In this document: positions 5,836-6,977 of the stretch, piece after piece
Layout: every line of letters begins with the position of its first letter
Position numbering within the stretch: position 1 is the stretch's first letter
From: Flavobacteriales bacterium
GTDB taxonomy: Bacteria > Bacteroidota > Bacteroidia > Flavobacteriales > JADGDT01
Length of the DNA stretch: 6,977 nt
Assembly (NCBI GenBank): GCA_023145275.1
Contig: JAGLEB010000018.1
Coordinates: forward strand, 1-6,977
Direction: 5' to 3'
The notes under the pieces: generated by a model
Database searches by the model: none
What the model was told of the DNA's origin: nothing
What the model saw: only the letters and a program-made list of their open reading frames with translations
Position numbers and translations under genes: made by a program

Positions 5836-6977
5836 ATGGCTAAAGATTTATATACTGCACCAGACTACTACCAATTAGATGATTTGCTGAGTGACGAACA
5901 TAAATTAATACGAGATTCAGCGCGTGAATGGGTTAAAAGAGTAGTGAGCCCTCAAATTGACGAATACGCTCAAAAGGCTGAATTTCCAAGTCACATGATA
6001 AAGGGTCTTGGTGAGATTGGAGCATTCGGGCCATATATCCCAGAAAAATATGGAGGATCTGGCCTAGATTACATTTCATATGGCTTGATAATGCAAGAGG
6101 TAGAAAGGGGCGACTCGGGAATACGCTCAACTGCATCAGTACAATCATCTCTCGTGATGTATCCTATTTGGGCTTTTGGAACAGAAGCACAAAAACTAAA
6201 ATATCTACCAAAATTAGCTACTGGCGAATTGATGGGGTGTTTTGGACTTACAGAACCAAACCATGGATCTAATCCTGGTGCACTTACTACACATTTCGAA
6301 GACAAGGGAGATCACTATCTTTTGAATGGAGCAAAAATGTGGATTTCGAACGCACCTTTTGCCGATATAGCAGTTGTATGGGCAAAAAATGAGATTGGAA
6401 GAATAAAAGGTCTGATTGTGGAGCGTGGTATGGAGGGTTTTACAACTCCCGAAACCCACAACAAATGGTCGTTAAGAGCTTCAGCTACTGGAGAGTTGAT
6501 CTTCTCGGATGTGAAAGTGCCAAAAGAAAATCTCCTAACGGGAAAAGATGGATTAGGGGCTCCATTAAAATGCTTAGATTCTGCGAGGTTCGGAATAGCT
6601 TGGGGAGCAATAGGTGCGGCGATGGACTGCTATGACACCGCTTTAAGATATTCGAAAGAAAGAACTCAATTTTCTAAGCCAATTGCTTCATTTCAACTAC
6701 AGCAAAAAAAACTAGCTGAGATGATAACCGAAATTACTAAAGCTCAACTTCTAACTTGGCGTCTTGGCACGTTAAAAAACGAAGATAAAGCAACAAGTGC
6801 TCAAATATCTATGGCGAAAAGAAACAATGTGAATATGGCTTTAGAAATTGCTAGAGAATCACGTCAGATACTAGGAGCAATGGGTATATCAGGAGAATAT
6901 TCAATTATGAGACACATGATGAATCTAGAATCAGTAGTTACATACGAAGGTACACATGATATTCATTTGCTAATAAC
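5836..6977 (+). CDS. gcdH: Glutaryl-CoA dehydrogenase, 3' end cut by the window
   Basis: This FAD-dependent cytosolic enzyme oxidises and decarboxylates glutaryl-CoA to crotonyl-CoA in lysine and tryptophan catabolism. There are 380 complete codons with no stop; the family suggests about a dozen residues are missing. The sequence is collinear with mature human GCDH: SGIRSTASVQSSL (94-106), GELMGCFGLTEP (130-141), WISNAPFAD (169-177), KWSLRASATG (210-219), ARFGIAWG (250-257), QLQQKKLAEMITEIT (287-301) and VTYEGTHDIH (368-377). E371 matches the catalytic base Glu370, and R97 matches Arg94, which binds the substrate carboxylate and separates this enzyme from simple acyl-CoA dehydrogenases. The ATG at 5836 places the first conserved helix as expected; no Shine-Dalgarno sequence is present. 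No clear promoter was found in 5795-5835. No electron-transfer flavoprotein or other catabolic gene is visible here. Confidence 0.94.
   Translation, partial: MAKDLYTAPDYYQLDDLLSDEHKLIRDSAREWVKRVVSPQIDEYAQKAEFPSHMIKGLGEIGAFGPYIPEKYGGSGLDYISYGLIMQEVERGDSGIRSTASVQSSLVMYPIWAFGTEAQKLKYLPKLATGELMGCFGLTEPNHGSNPGALTTHFEDKGDHYLLNGAKMWISNAPFADIAVVWAKNEIGRIKGLIVERGMEGFTTPETHNKWSLRASATGELIFSDVKVPKENLLTGKDGLGAPLKCLDSARFGIAWGAIGAAMDCYDTALRYSKERTQFSKPIASFQLQQKKLAEMITEITKAQLLTWRLGTLKNEDKATSAQISMAKRNNVNMALEIARESRQILGAMGISGEYSIMRHMMNLESVVTYEGTHDIHLLI

Overview
The window looks like chromosomal DNA of an AT-rich member of the Bacteroidota, probably flavobacterium-like. The evidence is protein relatedness (Aat, Tag, an M20 dipeptidase and a glutaryl-CoA dehydrogenase of ordinary bacterial type), the absence of a Shine-Dalgarno sequence before all six start codons, and near-matches to the Bacteroidota promoter (TTTG, about 19 bases, TAnnTTTG) before aat and tag. 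No tRNA, rRNA, CRISPR array, transposase or plasmid function was found.

Layout. 1-225: no gene; an imperfect inverted repeat at 8-60 that resembles dispersed intergenic repeats, then AT-rich sequence with a small hairpin. 226-1947 (minus): a secreted M1-like peptidase homologue whose catalytic residues are substituted, so probably a pseudoenzyme. 1948-2381: a 434-base divergent intergenic region with two structured elements readable as a minus-strand leader, including a terminator-like hairpin just upstream of the M1-like gene, and a promoter for aat. 2382-3050 (plus): aat. 3040-3594 (minus): tag, whose end overlaps the end of aat by 11 bases. 3595-3677: a compact divergent promoter region. 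3678-5069 (plus): a cytosolic M20 dipeptidase. 5085-5138: a candidate H-type RNA pseudoknot ending on the base before the next start codon. 5139-5750 (plus): a small lipoprotein of unknown function. 5765-5794: a probable terminator. 5836-6977 (plus): glutaryl-CoA dehydrogenase, cut by the window edge about a dozen residues before its expected end.

The genes are mostly separate housekeeping units rather than one pathway: N-degron tagging (Aat), repair of alkylated DNA (Tag), peptide turnover (M20), and lysine/tryptophan catabolism (GcdH). Nothing here forms a defence system or mobile element. The least expected items are the candidate pseudoknot at the lipoprotein start codon, the degenerate M1 active site, and the structured leader upstream of the M1-like gene. 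All three come from reading the sequence and need comparative confirmation.
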